Part shown: piece by piece, positions 56,475-63,711 of the stretch | How positions within the stretch are numbered: position 1 is the stretch's first letter | How the letters are laid out: every line of letters starts with the position of its first letter | NCBI GenBank assembly: GCA_021806605.1 | Contig: JAJZQY010000007.1 | Coordinates: forward strand, 1-63,711 | Direction: 5' to 3' | From: Pseudomonadota bacterium | GTDB taxonomy: Bacteria; Pseudomonadota; Gammaproteobacteria; Burkholderiales; JABEVD01 | Length of the DNA stretch: 63,711 nt | Translations under genes and position numbers: made by a program | Notes under the pieces: generated by a model | What the model saw: the letters and a program-made list of their open reading frames with translations, nothing else | Databases searched by the model: none | Told to the model about the DNA's origin: nothing

Positions 56475-56672
56475 TCACTTCATGCCGGTCGACATGACCT
56501 GCTTCTTGTCCTGTTTCATCTTCATGTGCGCTCCCTTGTGCTTCATGCGCTTCATGGCCGGTTTTTGCATGCTGTCCTGCTTCTGCGTCATGCTGCCCGC
56601 CTTAGGCATGTCGGTTGCGAAGGCGGTGCCTGCTGCGAGAAGCAAGCAGGCGGTCAGTGCGGCTTTTTTCAT
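56475..56672 (-). CDS. Secreted pentapeptide MXKDX-repeat protein
   Basis: The 65-residue product has a signal peptide (MKKAALTACLLLAAGTAFA) and a mature part very rich in Met and Lys with His (MKRMKHKGAHMKMKQDKKQV), matching the MXKDX-repeat family. Such Met/His-rich periplasmic peptides are suggested to bind metals such as copper; function is unproven. AGGAGAAATTAA before the ATG gives a good ribosome-binding site. It lies downstream of dipZ on the same strand, near an ECF sigma factor linked elsewhere to metal stress. Confidence 0.8.
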   Translation of the reverse strand: MKKAALTACLLLAAGTAFATDMPKAGSMTQKQDSMQKPAMKRMKHKGAHMKMKQDKKQVMSTGMK

Positions 56673-56772
56673 TTAATTTCTCCTGGGTGGTTGAGCGGCA
56701 ACAAAGCCGCGGTATCGATGCCGCATGGCACCGAATCTGGGCGGAAAATCGCTTCCCGCATGTCCGGTTGAT

Positions 56773-58395
56773 TCATCCGAAGGTGAAGGCGTAGGCTTCC
56801 AGCCCCGGTTCGGTAGACCTGATTTCTATCGTTCCCCTGGCGGGTGTTTTCTGATCGATCAGCTCGTACAACGCATTGCGCCGGATCGTCAGGCTTCCTC
56901 CAGGCGCATCGCTGCCCGAGTTACCTCCGGGGAGGGTCCCGTTCAACAGGACGGTCGCATGCACAGGGCGGCCGTCGTGGGTTCCCAGCACGAGAAAGAC
57001 GCGGCTTGCCTTGAATTCGAGCCTGAGCGCTGCGCCTTTCGATTTGGAGACGATCTGTTGCGGCGCGACTTCCCATTGTCCGGAAAGCGCCCAGGCATCC
57101 GCCGGCAGAGAGCCCGGGAAGCGGTAGTTCGCAGCTCTCTGCCGGGAAATGCTTTTCGACCCGGCAAAACTGTCGGCCCTGGCGTAGCCGAGATAAGTCT
57201 CGGGCGTCTGGTCAGGGGCGTGGAAGGCTTCGGCAGCCGGTGGCGCAGCCTTGCCCTTGATTCCCAGGAGGAACCGGATGTTGTTCTCCGTCACGTCGTA
57301 ATCGCCTTCCCCGAAATGCGTATAGACGACGCGTCCTTCCCTGTCGATGAGATAATGCGCGGGCCAGTAGAGGTTGCTGAAGTTCTGCCAGGTGGCAAGA
57401 TCGCTGTCGAGCGCGACAGGATAATGGATGCCGTAGCGCGACAGCGCCGCTTCCACGTTCTCCGGCTTTTTTTCGAACTCGAATTCGGGCGAATGCACGC
57501 CGACGATCACCAATCCGTCTTTCCTGTATTTTCTGTCCCATGCAGTCACATAGGGGAGGGTGCGCACGCAGTTGACGCAGGAATAGGTCCAGAAATCGAC
57601 CAGCACGACCTTGCCTTTCAGGCTTTTCATGGTGAGCGGCGGGGAATTGAGCCAGGCTTTGATTCCGGAAAATTCGGGTGCGGGATAGGGAGAGGGCAGT
57701 CCGTCTTCAAGCGTCGATCCGGCAACCGGACTCGCCTGGGAAACCGGCATGGACGCATCGTAACCCGAGAAGATGAAGGCAACCGATGCGAAGATGACGA
57801 GGGCGACCCCCTTTCGCAAGGCGTTCGCGTGACGGGAGAGGAAAGCGGTTTTCTTCAGTATCGTTCTTCCGGCGAGCGAGATGGCGAGCATGGGAAGCGC
57901 TGCGCCTGCAGCGAAGAAGAGAATGACGAGATAGCTGTCGACGTCGGTTTTCTGACGGATCACTTCGACCAGAGCGGCGGCCAGTATCGGGCCCGCGCAA
58001 GGCGTCCAGACGAGGCCGATCAGCGAGCCGACAAGGATGCCGCCCGGCAGTCCTCCCCTGCTTGTTCCGGCGAGACGATTGCCGAGATTCGACATGCCCT
58101 GCGTCAGTTCACCGAATTTTTCGGAAAGCTTCCCTGAGAACAGGATCAGTCCGAACAGCAGCAGGAGGACGAGCGATGCGTTCTTGACCGAATCGAGGTC
58201 GATGCCCAGGACTCCGACCAGCTTCCTCGACAGGAGAGCGAACAGGCTGAAGGACAGAACGAATCCGAAAATGATGCCGTAGGGGCGCCCCTTTTCGCCT
58301 TCGACGGAGGTCGACAATACCAGGGGCAGCACGGGCAGGATGCAGGGGGAGGCGATCAGCGCCAGTCCCTCGATGAATGCCAGGCCTTCGTTCAT
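56773..58395 (-). CDS. DipZ-like protein: CcdA membrane domain, thioredoxin-like domain and C-terminal beta domain
   Basis: The 540-residue product has a CcdA/DsbD-type membrane domain (about 1-225; ASPCILPVLPLVLS and VWTPCAGPIL contain its reactive Cys), a periplasmic thioredoxin-like domain (about 250-390) with active site WTYSCVNCVRTLP, and a C-terminal beta-rich domain as in mycobacterial DipZ. It moves electrons from the cytoplasm to the periplasm for disulfide reduction. AAAGGAC precedes its ATG. It is divergent from an ECF sigma gene across 62 nt. Confidence 0.9.
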   Translation of the reverse strand: MNEGLAFIEGLALIASPCILPVLPLVLSTSVEGEKGRPYGIIFGFVLSFSLFALLSRKLVGVLGIDLDSVKNASLVLLLLFGLILFSGKLSEKFGELTQGMSNLGNRLAGTSRGGLPGGILVGSLIGLVWTPCAGPILAAALVEVIRQKTDVDSYLVILFFAAGAALPMLAISLAGRTILKKTAFLSRHANALRKGVALVIFASVAFIFSGYDASMPVSQASPVAGSTLEDGLPSPYPAPEFSGIKAWLNSPPLTMKSLKGKVVLVDFWTYSCVNCVRTLPYVTAWDRKYRKDGLVIVGVHSPEFEFEKKPENVEAALSRYGIHYPVALDSDLATWQNFSNLYWPAHYLIDREGRVVYTHFGEGDYDVTENNIRFLLGIKGKAAPPAAEAFHAPDQTPETYLGYARADSFAGSKSISRQRAANYRFPGSLPADAWALSGQWEVAPQQIVSKSKGAALRLEFKASRVFLVLGTHDGRPVHATVLLNGTLPGGNSGSDAPGGSLTIRRNALYELIDQKTPARGTIEIRSTEPGLEAYAFTFG

Positions 58396-58457
58396 GATCC
58401 GTCCTTTCTGTTAACATGTGGAAATGGCATGCCCCCGGATTCGGGTGAATCGGAAAA

Positions 58458-59006
58458 ATGGTTACATCCAGGAAAGAAAATCCGGATTGCGAAGCGCTGA
58501 TGCGGCAGTCGCTCGAAGGCGACAGGCAGGCGTATGCCGAATTGCTGCGCGAGACCGCACGCATGTTGCGCCCCTATCTGAGCGCCCGTCTGCAAAGCGA
58601 TGCCGAAATCGACGATCTGATGCAGGAGATCCTGCTGTCGATTCACAAGGCGAAGCACACCTATGACGGGAAGCGGCCCTTCAAGCCATGGGCCTATGCG
58701 ATAGCGAAATACAGGCTCCAGGATCATTTCAGGTCCTATTACAGCGACCGGCTGCGCCATGCGGTCGACATTTCCGAAATCGATCTGCTTGAACCTGTAA
58801 CCGAAAGCGGATTCAACTACGAATCCATCAGAGGGGAAATAGAGATGCTCCCGGAAAAGCAGGCGGACATACTCAGGATGATGCACAAGGAAGGGTACAC
58901 CGCGAGAGAAGTGGCGCAAAGGTTGGGCATGGGGGAATCCGCCGTGAAGGTCGCCGCGCACAGGGCCTACAAGGCATTGAGGAAGAAGCTCGATGGAAGA
59001 CATTGA
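58458..59006 (+). CDS. ECF sigma factor (SigF/NrsF-linked type)
   Basis: The 182-residue product has sigma region 2 (about 20-90; DIDDLMQEILLSIHKAK-like segment, FKPWAYAIAKYRLQDHFR) and region 4 (about 125-180; GYTAREVAQRLGMGESAVKVAAHRAY). It overlaps a DUF1109/NrsF-like gene by 14 nt, the arrangement of the metal- and oxidant-responsive SigF group studied in Caulobacter. Only a weak ribosome-binding site precedes the ATG. Confidence 0.88.
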   Translation: MVTSRKENPDCEALMRQSLEGDRQAYAELLRETARMLRPYLSARLQSDAEIDDLMQEILLSIHKAKHTYDGKRPFKPWAYAIAKYRLQDHFRSYYSDRLRHAVDISEIDLLEPVTESGFNYESIRGEIEMLPEKQADILRMMHKEGYTAREVAQRLGMGESAVKVAAHRAYKALRKKLDGRH

Positions 59007-59628
59007 AAATCTGATCGAATCGCTGGCAGGAGAGATCGGGCCGGTGAAGCAGGGGCCGCATCCCGCCCTGATCTGGATCAAATGGGTCGGCGGGGCGGCA
59101 GCCTATGTCGTCGCAGCACTCCTCGTCTCCGGGCATCGCGCCGATCTGGCAATGAGGCTCCATTCGCCGCTTTTCCTGGCGGAAATCGCGCTGCTCGTCC
59201 TCATCGTCTGCACGACAGCCTTGAGCGCATCCCTGCTCGCCTTTCCCGATCTGTACCAGAGAAGCGGAGCCGTTGCGCTCCCTGCTGCCGCCTTCGCGCT
59301 GTTCGCGCTGACGATGGCGATCTCCTTTGCAGCCGACAATCCACCTTCGCCCGCCCCCATGCACAGCTACCAGTGCACGCTCAGCATCCTCATGCTCTCC
59401 TTGCTGCCGATGTTCTGGGCGTTTCATACCATGCGGAAACTGGCAAGCACCCACTTCCGGTTCGCTGGGGCCATCGTTTCGCTGTATGCCTTCGGAATCG
59501 GGGCATTGTGGCTGAGGCTGGAAGAACAGACCGACTCGATAGTGCATGTCCTCGAGTGGCATTACCTGCCCATGCTGGGCGTCGGCATCCTGGGCGTCCT
59601 CGCCGGCAGGGTGCTCTTGAAATGGTGA
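58993..59628 (+). CDS. NrsF/DUF1109-family membrane anti-sigma factor
   Basis: The 211-residue product has a short cytoplasmic N-terminus (about 1-25) and six membrane helices. Layout and position after the ECF gene match NrsF, which holds SigF inactive until a stress signal. Cys residues lie in VCTTALS and YQCTLSI; paired Cys in this family are involved in sensing, but the spacing here was not compared in detail. Confidence 0.82.
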   Translation: MEDIENLIESLAGEIGPVKQGPHPALIWIKWVGGAAAYVVAALLVSGHRADLAMRLHSPLFLAEIALLVLIVCTTALSASLLAFPDLYQRSGAVALPAAAFALFALTMAISFAADNPPSPAPMHSYQCTLSILMLSLLPMFWAFHTMRKLASTHFRFAGAIVSLYAFGIGALWLRLEEQTDSIVHVLEWHYLPMLGVGILGVLAGRVLLKW

Positions 59629-59638
59629 TATGCTTCTG

Positions 59639-60256
59639 CTAAGGCAGGTTCCGCAGCATGGGGGCAAGACCGTTCCAGATGTTCGACAGGACCTTGTTCT
59701 GGGCTTTCTCGGATGGGTGCATGCCGTCCGACTGGAAGTCTCCGAGGTTTCCGGCAAAGCCTTCCAGCATGAAAGGGACGAAGCCGAGCCCGCGGTGCTT
59801 CGCCAGTTTCGGAAAGACCGCGGCGAAATCGGCGGCGTATTTCGGACCGTAGTTGGGCGGGAGGCGCATGCCGACGAGCAGCACGCGGGCATGATGCTTC
59901 TTGCAGGCGAGCACGATGGCATCGAGATTCTTTTTCGTGAACTCGACCGGCTCGCCGCGCAATCCGTCGTTCGCGCCGAGTTCGAGAATGACGATTTCGG
60001 GCTTGAATCTTGCCAGAGCGGGTTCGATTCGCGTCAGCCCTCCCGAAGTGGTTTCGCCGCTGATGCTGGCGTTGACGATCCGGTAGGGGGTTTTCGCGAG
60101 CTTTCGCTGCAGCAGGTCGACCCAGCTTTTGCCTGCCGGCAAGCCGTATCCGGCGGAGAGGCTGTCGCCGAAAACCAGTATGGTGGCGGCATGGGCGAGC
60201 TGCGGAATCAGGGCGAAAAGGATCAAAAGAATGGCTGTGTTACGGAGCTGAATCAT
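59639..60256 (-). CDS. tesA: Periplasmic GDSL esterase/lysophospholipase (TesA-like)
   Basis: The 205-residue product has a signal peptide (about 1-23) and SGNH-hydrolase blocks: VFGDSLSAGYG (Ser32), GGL near block II, GANDGLRG (block III) and SDGMHPSEKAQ (catalytic Asp/His). E. coli TesA cleaves thioesters and lysophospholipids. ATG 60256 is the only codon that opens the signal peptide; GAGG lies about 12 nt upstream. This ATG shares two bases with the ATG of the divergent ybbA-like gene. Confidence 0.9.
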   Translation of the reverse strand: MIQLRNTAILLILFALIPQLAHAATILVFGDSLSAGYGLPAGKSWVDLLQRKLAKTPYRIVNASISGETTSGGLTRIEPALARFKPEIVILELGANDGLRGEPVEFTKKNLDAIVLACKKHHARVLLVGMRLPPNYGPKYAADFAAVFPKLAKHRGLGFVPFMLEGFAGNLGDFQSDGMHPSEKAQNKVLSNIWNGLAPMLRNLP

Positions 60257-60917
60257 GGACAATCCCATCCTCAAGGTCGTCGATCTTAGCAAAAGGGTCG
60301 ATCCGGGTCTCACCATTTTGCGCAATATCCGCTTCGATATCAATTCGGGCGATGCCGTGGCCATCGTCGGGGCTTCCGGATCCGGGAAGTCCACCCTGCT
60401 GGGGCTGATGGCGGGGCTCGACAATCCGACCAGCGGCAAGATTTATGTCGAAGGCATCGATCTCTTTTCCCTGGACGAGGACGGTCGCGCGAAACTGAGG
60501 GGGGGGCGGATCGGATTCGTTTTCCAGTCTTTCCATCTGCTTCCGGCGCTCACCGCGCTCGAGAACGTGATGCTCCCCCTGGAGCTTTCCGGAAAGAGCA
60601 AAGCGAGGGAGAGTGCGCTCGATATCCTGGATCGGGTGGGACTGGGCGGACGGCTCGATCATTATCCCAGGCAGCTCTCGGGAGGGGAGCAGCAGCGGGT
60701 GGCGATTGCCCGGGCATTCGTTGCGAAGCCGAAGATACTTTTTGCTGACGAGCCCACGGGGAATCTCGACACGGCGACCGGGGAAACAATCATCGAACTG
60801 ATGTTCGATCTCAATCGGGAGCACGGCACCACCCTGGTATTAGTGACGCACGATGCGGAAATCGCGAAGCGCTGCGGATCGAGAATCGCTCTGAAGATGG
60901 GGGAACAGGTTGAATGA
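60255..60917 (+). CDS. ybbA: ABC exporter ATP-binding protein (YbbA/LolD-like)
   Basis: The 220-residue product has Walker A GASGSGKST (39-47), Q-loop FVFQSFHLLP, signature LSGGEQQRVAIARAF and Walker B ILFADEPTGNLD, the MacB/LolD class of ABC ATPases. It is followed by the large FtsX-like permease gene. GGAG lies 8 nt before the ATG. YbbA-YbbP beside TesA is conserved in proteobacteria. Confidence 0.92.
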   Translation: MDNPILKVVDLSKRVDPGLTILRNIRFDINSGDAVAIVGASGSGKSTLLGLMAGLDNPTSGKIYVEGIDLFSLDEDGRAKLRGGRIGFVFQSFHLLPALTALENVMLPLELSGKSKARESALDILDRVGLGGRLDHYPRQLSGGEQQRVAIARAFVAKPKILFADEPTGNLDTATGETIIELMFDLNREHGTTLVLVTHDAEIAKRCGSRIALKMGEQVE

Positions 60918-63354
60918 CTTCCTGATCTCGATGAGGTTCTTGCGGCGCGACTGGCGTTCGGGAGAATTGACCGTGCTTTTCCTGGCCCTGCTCGTCGCCG
61001 TATCTTCGATGACGACGGTGGAATTCTTTGCTGACAGAGTGCAGGGGGCGCTGCAGAGCCAGGCGGAAAAGATGCTGGGCGCCGATCTGGTTCTGATCTC
61101 GGACCATCCCCTGGATGATTCCTTCGCGTCCATGGCGAAGAAACGGGGAATTGCGACGACCCTTGCCGTGAAATTCCCGAGCATGGTGAGCTTCGGGTCA
61201 GGCAGCGTCCTTGCCGAAATCAAGGCGGTCGGCGCCGGCTATCCCTTGCGCGGGAAGCTGCGCCTCTCCAACGGATCGAAAGGCATCCCGGAACGGGGAA
61301 CCGTATGGGTGGACAGGAAGCTTCTGAGCAGGCTGAATTTGCCGGCGGGAAGCAGGGTGGAGATAGGGGAATCGGATTTTGCCGTGGCAGCGGTGGTGGA
61401 GGAGGAGCCGGAGGCCGCCTTTTCCTTCATGAGCCTGGGGCCCGGCCTCATCATGAACGCGCTCGACCTGCCTTCGACCCGATTGATCCAGGAGGGGAGT
61501 CGGGTTCACTACGTCTTCTATGCCGCAGGCGGCACCTCTGCGATTGCTTCCTACCGGGGATGGGCGAAATCGCGGCTGGGGCTCGGGCAGAGCCTGGAAG
61601 ATGCGAGGGAAGGCAGCCCCCAGGTCAAGGCCATGCTCGACCGCTCGGAAGTTTTTCTCGGCATGGCTGCGCTGCTCAGCGTCGTCCTCTCCGCCGTTGC
61701 GATTGCGCTTTCTGCGAGACGATTCGTGGAACGCCATCTCGACGGATGCGCAGTCATGCGCGTCATGGGCGCGACAAGCGTGCGCCTTTTTCGCCTGCAC
61801 TTCTATGAATTTTTTATGCTTGGATTGCTTTCCGGGCTGATCGGCGCGGCTATCGGCTTCATTGCCCAGAACCTGCTCGCGGCAGGGCTTGCCAGCTTCA
61901 TCGGGGTGGAGCTGCCCCTGCCGTCCCTGCGTCCCCTGGTCGCAGGCGGCGCGACCGCGATGCTGCTCCTGCTCGGATTCGCCCTGCCGCCTGTGCTCGC
62001 TCTTGCCAAGGTTCCTGCGCTTCGTGTGATGCGGCGAGAAATTGCGCCGCCCAGGGCGGGCTATGCCCTGGGCGCGGTTGCGCTTGCGGTTCTTTTCCTG
62101 TGGCAGGCCGACGATGCGAAGCTGGGGCTGATCCTTTTCGGTGCATTCGGCGGCATGCTGGCCCTATCGGCGTTTCTCACGAGGCTTTTGCTGCGGAACC
62201 TGAAAATCGAGGGCATGGGCTGGAAATACGGACTCGCCAATCTCAAGCGGCGCAGCGCAGCCAGCGTCGCCCAGATCATCGCATTCGGCCTCGGCCTGAT
62301 GGCGATTCTCGTCCTGACCCTGGTCAGGGGGAATCTCCTCGAAGCGTGGCAGGAGAGCCTGCCGCCGAACGCCCCGAATCGTTTCGTGCTCAACATCCAG
62401 CCGAACCAACTCGATGCGTTGTCGGGATATTTCGATGCCAAGGGATTGGCAAAGCCTGAATGCTTTCCGATGGTGAAGGGCAGGCTCACCGGGATCAACG
62501 GCAAAAGCGTTTCCTCGGAGAATTACCGGGAATTGCGCGCAAAGCGCCTCGTCGACCGCGAATTCAATCTTTCATGGGCAGGGAGGCTGCAGCCCGGCAA
62601 TGACATCGTTTCGGGGAAATGGTGGGGAAGAAATGGCCAGGGCAGGCCGGAGTTGTCCGTCGAGGAAGGGCTTGCCGAGACGCTTTCGATCCACATGGGG
62701 GATGTTCTGACATTCGAAGTCGCGGGCCGCCGTTTTTCGGGGAAAGTCACGAGCTTGCGCAAGGTGAACTGGAATTCCTTCAGGGTCAACTTCTTCGTCC
62801 TGACCCCGCCGGGCTTGCTGGAAGATTATCCCACAAGCTATATCACGAGCTTCTATCTTCCGCCCGCAAACCGCGCTGCCATGAACGATCTTGCCAGGGA
62901 TTATCCCAACCTGCTCGTCATCGACGTTTCATCCATACTGGCGAAGATGCGGAAAATGACGAACCAGGCTGCGCTCGCGCTGGAATTCGTTTTCCTTTAC
63001 AGCCTCGCCGCAGGGGGGATGGTGCTGATCGCGGCCTTTTCGTCGACCCAGGACGAGAGGATGCGGGAGGCCGCGATCTTGCGCACTCTGGGGGCGAGCA
63101 GGCGCCAGGTTCTGGCTGCGAACGCATCGGAGTTTCTGATTCTGGGAGGGCTTTCAGGCCTGTTCGGCGCAATGGGGGCGACCGGGGTGGACTATCTTGC
63201 GTCCAGGAAGCTGCTCGATCTTTCCTTCCACTTCGATGCGACTGTCGTCCTGGCGGGCATTGCGCTGGGTTCGCTCGCCATCCTGCTGATGGGGCTCGTC
63301 TGGGCCAGGAAGGCGCTGGCGGTGCCGCCTTCCGTTTTGCTCCGCTCGCTCTAG
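60910..63354 (+). CDS. ybbP: FtsX-like ABC permease (YbbP-like)
   Basis: The 814-residue product has an N-terminal helix, a long periplasmic domain, an FtsX bundle (about 245-375), a second periplasmic domain and a final FtsX bundle (about 690-805; AAILRTLGASRRQVLAAN), the duplicated YbbP layout with 10 helices. The start is TTG 60910, inside the ybbA 3' end; ATG 60931 is an alternative. With YbbA it would form a mechanotransmission-type ABC exporter; substrate unknown. Confidence 0.9.
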   Translation: MNDFLISMRFLRRDWRSGELTVLFLALLVAVSSMTTVEFFADRVQGALQSQAEKMLGADLVLISDHPLDDSFASMAKKRGIATTLAVKFPSMVSFGSGSVLAEIKAVGAGYPLRGKLRLSNGSKGIPERGTVWVDRKLLSRLNLPAGSRVEIGESDFAVAAVVEEEPEAAFSFMSLGPGLIMNALDLPSTRLIQEGSRVHYVFYAAGGTSAIASYRGWAKSRLGLGQSLEDAREGSPQVKAMLDRSEVFLGMAALLSVVLSAVAIALSARRFVERHLDGCAVMRVMGATSVRLFRLHFYEFFMLGLLSGLIGAAIGFIAQNLLAAGLASFIGVELPLPSLRPLVAGGATAMLLLLGFALPPVLALAKVPALRVMRREIAPPRAGYALGAVALAVLFLWQADDAKLGLILFGAFGGMLALSAFLTRLLLRNLKIEGMGWKYGLANLKRRSAASVAQIIAFGLGLMAILVLTLVRGNLLEAWQESLPPNAPNRFVLNIQPNQLDALSGYFDAKGLAKPECFPMVKGRLTGINGKSVSSENYRELRAKRLVDREFNLSWAGRLQPGNDIVSGKWWGRNGQGRPELSVEEGLAETLSIHMGDVLTFEVAGRRFSGKVTSLRKVNWNSFRVNFFVLTPPGLLEDYPTSYITSFYLPPANRAAMNDLARDYPNLLVIDVSSILAKMRKMTNQAALALEFVFLYSLAAGGMVLIAAFSSTQDERMREAAILRTLGASRRQVLAANASEFLILGGLSGLFGAMGATGVDYLASRKLLDLSFHFDATVVLAGIALGSLAILLMGLVWARKALAVPPSVLLRSL

Positions 63355-63358
63355 ATGC

Positions 63359-63711
63359 TCAACGGGCGCAAAGCGCGCCCGGATCGTTCTCGCCGCTGGC
63401 GGCCATTTTTTCGAGGTTGTCGAGCACGCTCATGCTCGCTTCTTCCATCTGGGCGATGGCCTGGACTCCCTTATCGTAGTCTCCGGCGTAGAAATGACGG
63501 ATCGCATCCTGGCCTGCCTTGTGCACCAGGATGTGGGGCGATTCGATTTCCCGGTATCCGGGGAGTGCAGAGAAGCATTCCTTGCCGTCGCCTTCGTAAT
63601 ACCATTTCCCCAGTCGGCAAAGGGTGTGGCTGCTGAAATCCTCTTCCTTCTTTTCGGAAAGGCCCATGAAAACCTTGTAGATTTCGAACTTGAACACGCG
63701 CTGGTAGCCAT
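63359..63711 (-). CDS. CZB-domain protein, C-terminal part (5' end outside window)
   Basis: Residues GYQRVFKFEIYKVFMG run in from the window edge without a start. The chemoreceptor zinc-binding motif SSHTLCRLGKWYYEG is followed by ESPHILVHKAGQDAI, giving the His/Cys/His ligand set. CZB domains sit at the end of chemoreceptors or diguanylate cyclases and sense zinc or hypochlorous acid. A GTG at 63697 is not believed to be the start because the frame continues upstream. Confidence 0.82.
   Translation of the reverse strand, partial: GYQRVFKFEIYKVFMGLSEKKEEDFSSHTLCRLGKWYYEGDGKECFSALPGYREIESPHILVHKAGQDAIRHFYAGDYDKGVQAIAQMEEASMSVLDNLEKMAASGENDPGALCAR

Noticed and set aside
58422-58460. GGAAAT followed 16 nt later by CGGG before the ECF sigma gene, as an autoregulated ECF promoter
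   Set aside because: It does not match the SigF-type consensus and such short motifs are common by chance.

Overview
The window reads as a chromosomal segment of a moderately GC-rich Betaproteobacterium, most like the Gallionellales/Nitrosomonadales. The grounds are gene order and family content: the kdsD-kdsC-lptC-lptA-lptB-rpoN-hpf-ptsN-hprK-rapZ block, prfC-parE-parC, nadE-glnB, a RegB/RegA-type redox two-component pair, a BPSS1780-family membrane protein and an MXKDX-repeat protein. The placement below class level is inference. Genes are densely packed, with many ATGA or TGATG overlaps, and both strands are used in blocks.

Layout. 1-822: end of an unknown gene and a type IV prepilin-like protein. 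819-2789 (-): CPA2 cation/proton antiporter. 2885-10267: LPS Kdo synthesis and LPS transport, sigma-54, ribosome hibernation factor and the nitrogen-PTS remnant. 10267-13824: a NusG-domain-II protein with a Gx transporter, then ubiX-sucC-sucD. 13899-24839: a signalling/pilus block with a PP2C phosphatase, a double-FHA protein, a cyclic-nucleotide phosphodiesterase, a GAF-GspE ATPase, a GAF-HD-GYP protein, a sigma-54-driven pilin, a GT-C/TPR membrane protein and a REC-GspE ATPase. 24839-25143: a 305-bp MITE-like element with perfect 19-bp terminal inverted repeats. 25144-33024: PEBP protein, dnaE, WbuC cupin and a large PAS/GAF/GGDEF/EAL protein. 33021-36793 (-): permease, dacB, bioA. 36863-40445: J-like/BPSS1780 fusion, hslV, hslU, secreted unknown. 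40482-45280: a 33-residue membrane microprotein, a PA0069-type radical SAM protein, PAS-GGDEF, a possible aminotransferase remnant, a secreted unknown and the RegB/RegA pair. 45408-53781: PCu(A)C copper chaperone, thiG-thiS, tRNA-Gly(CCC), mutY, and parC-parE-prfC on the minus strand. 53870-63711: nadE-glnB, nitroreductase, MXKDX protein, DipZ, ECF sigma factor with NrsF-like anti-sigma, tesA, a YbbA/YbbP-type ABC exporter and a partial CZB protein.

Main themes. The 13.9-24.8 kb block brings protein phosphorylation (PP2C, FHA), cyclic-nucleotide breakdown, c-di-GMP breakdown (HD-GYP) and two sensor-fused secretion/pilus ATPases together around one sigma-54-dependent pilin gene. It is the best candidate here for an undescribed regulatory system, although every individual family is known. 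Second, several well-fixed start codons (kdsD, ubiX, dnaE, nadE, a PEBP gene and a short upstream ORF) lie 6-7 nt after a good -10 element and lack a Shine-Dalgarno sequence, which points to leaderless mRNAs. Other structural oddities are divergent tesA/ybbA genes whose ATG codons overlap, kdsD and kdsC in one frame separated only by a TGA, a palindromic -10 shared by bioA and its divergent neighbour, and a J-domain-like region without HPD fused to a membrane domain.
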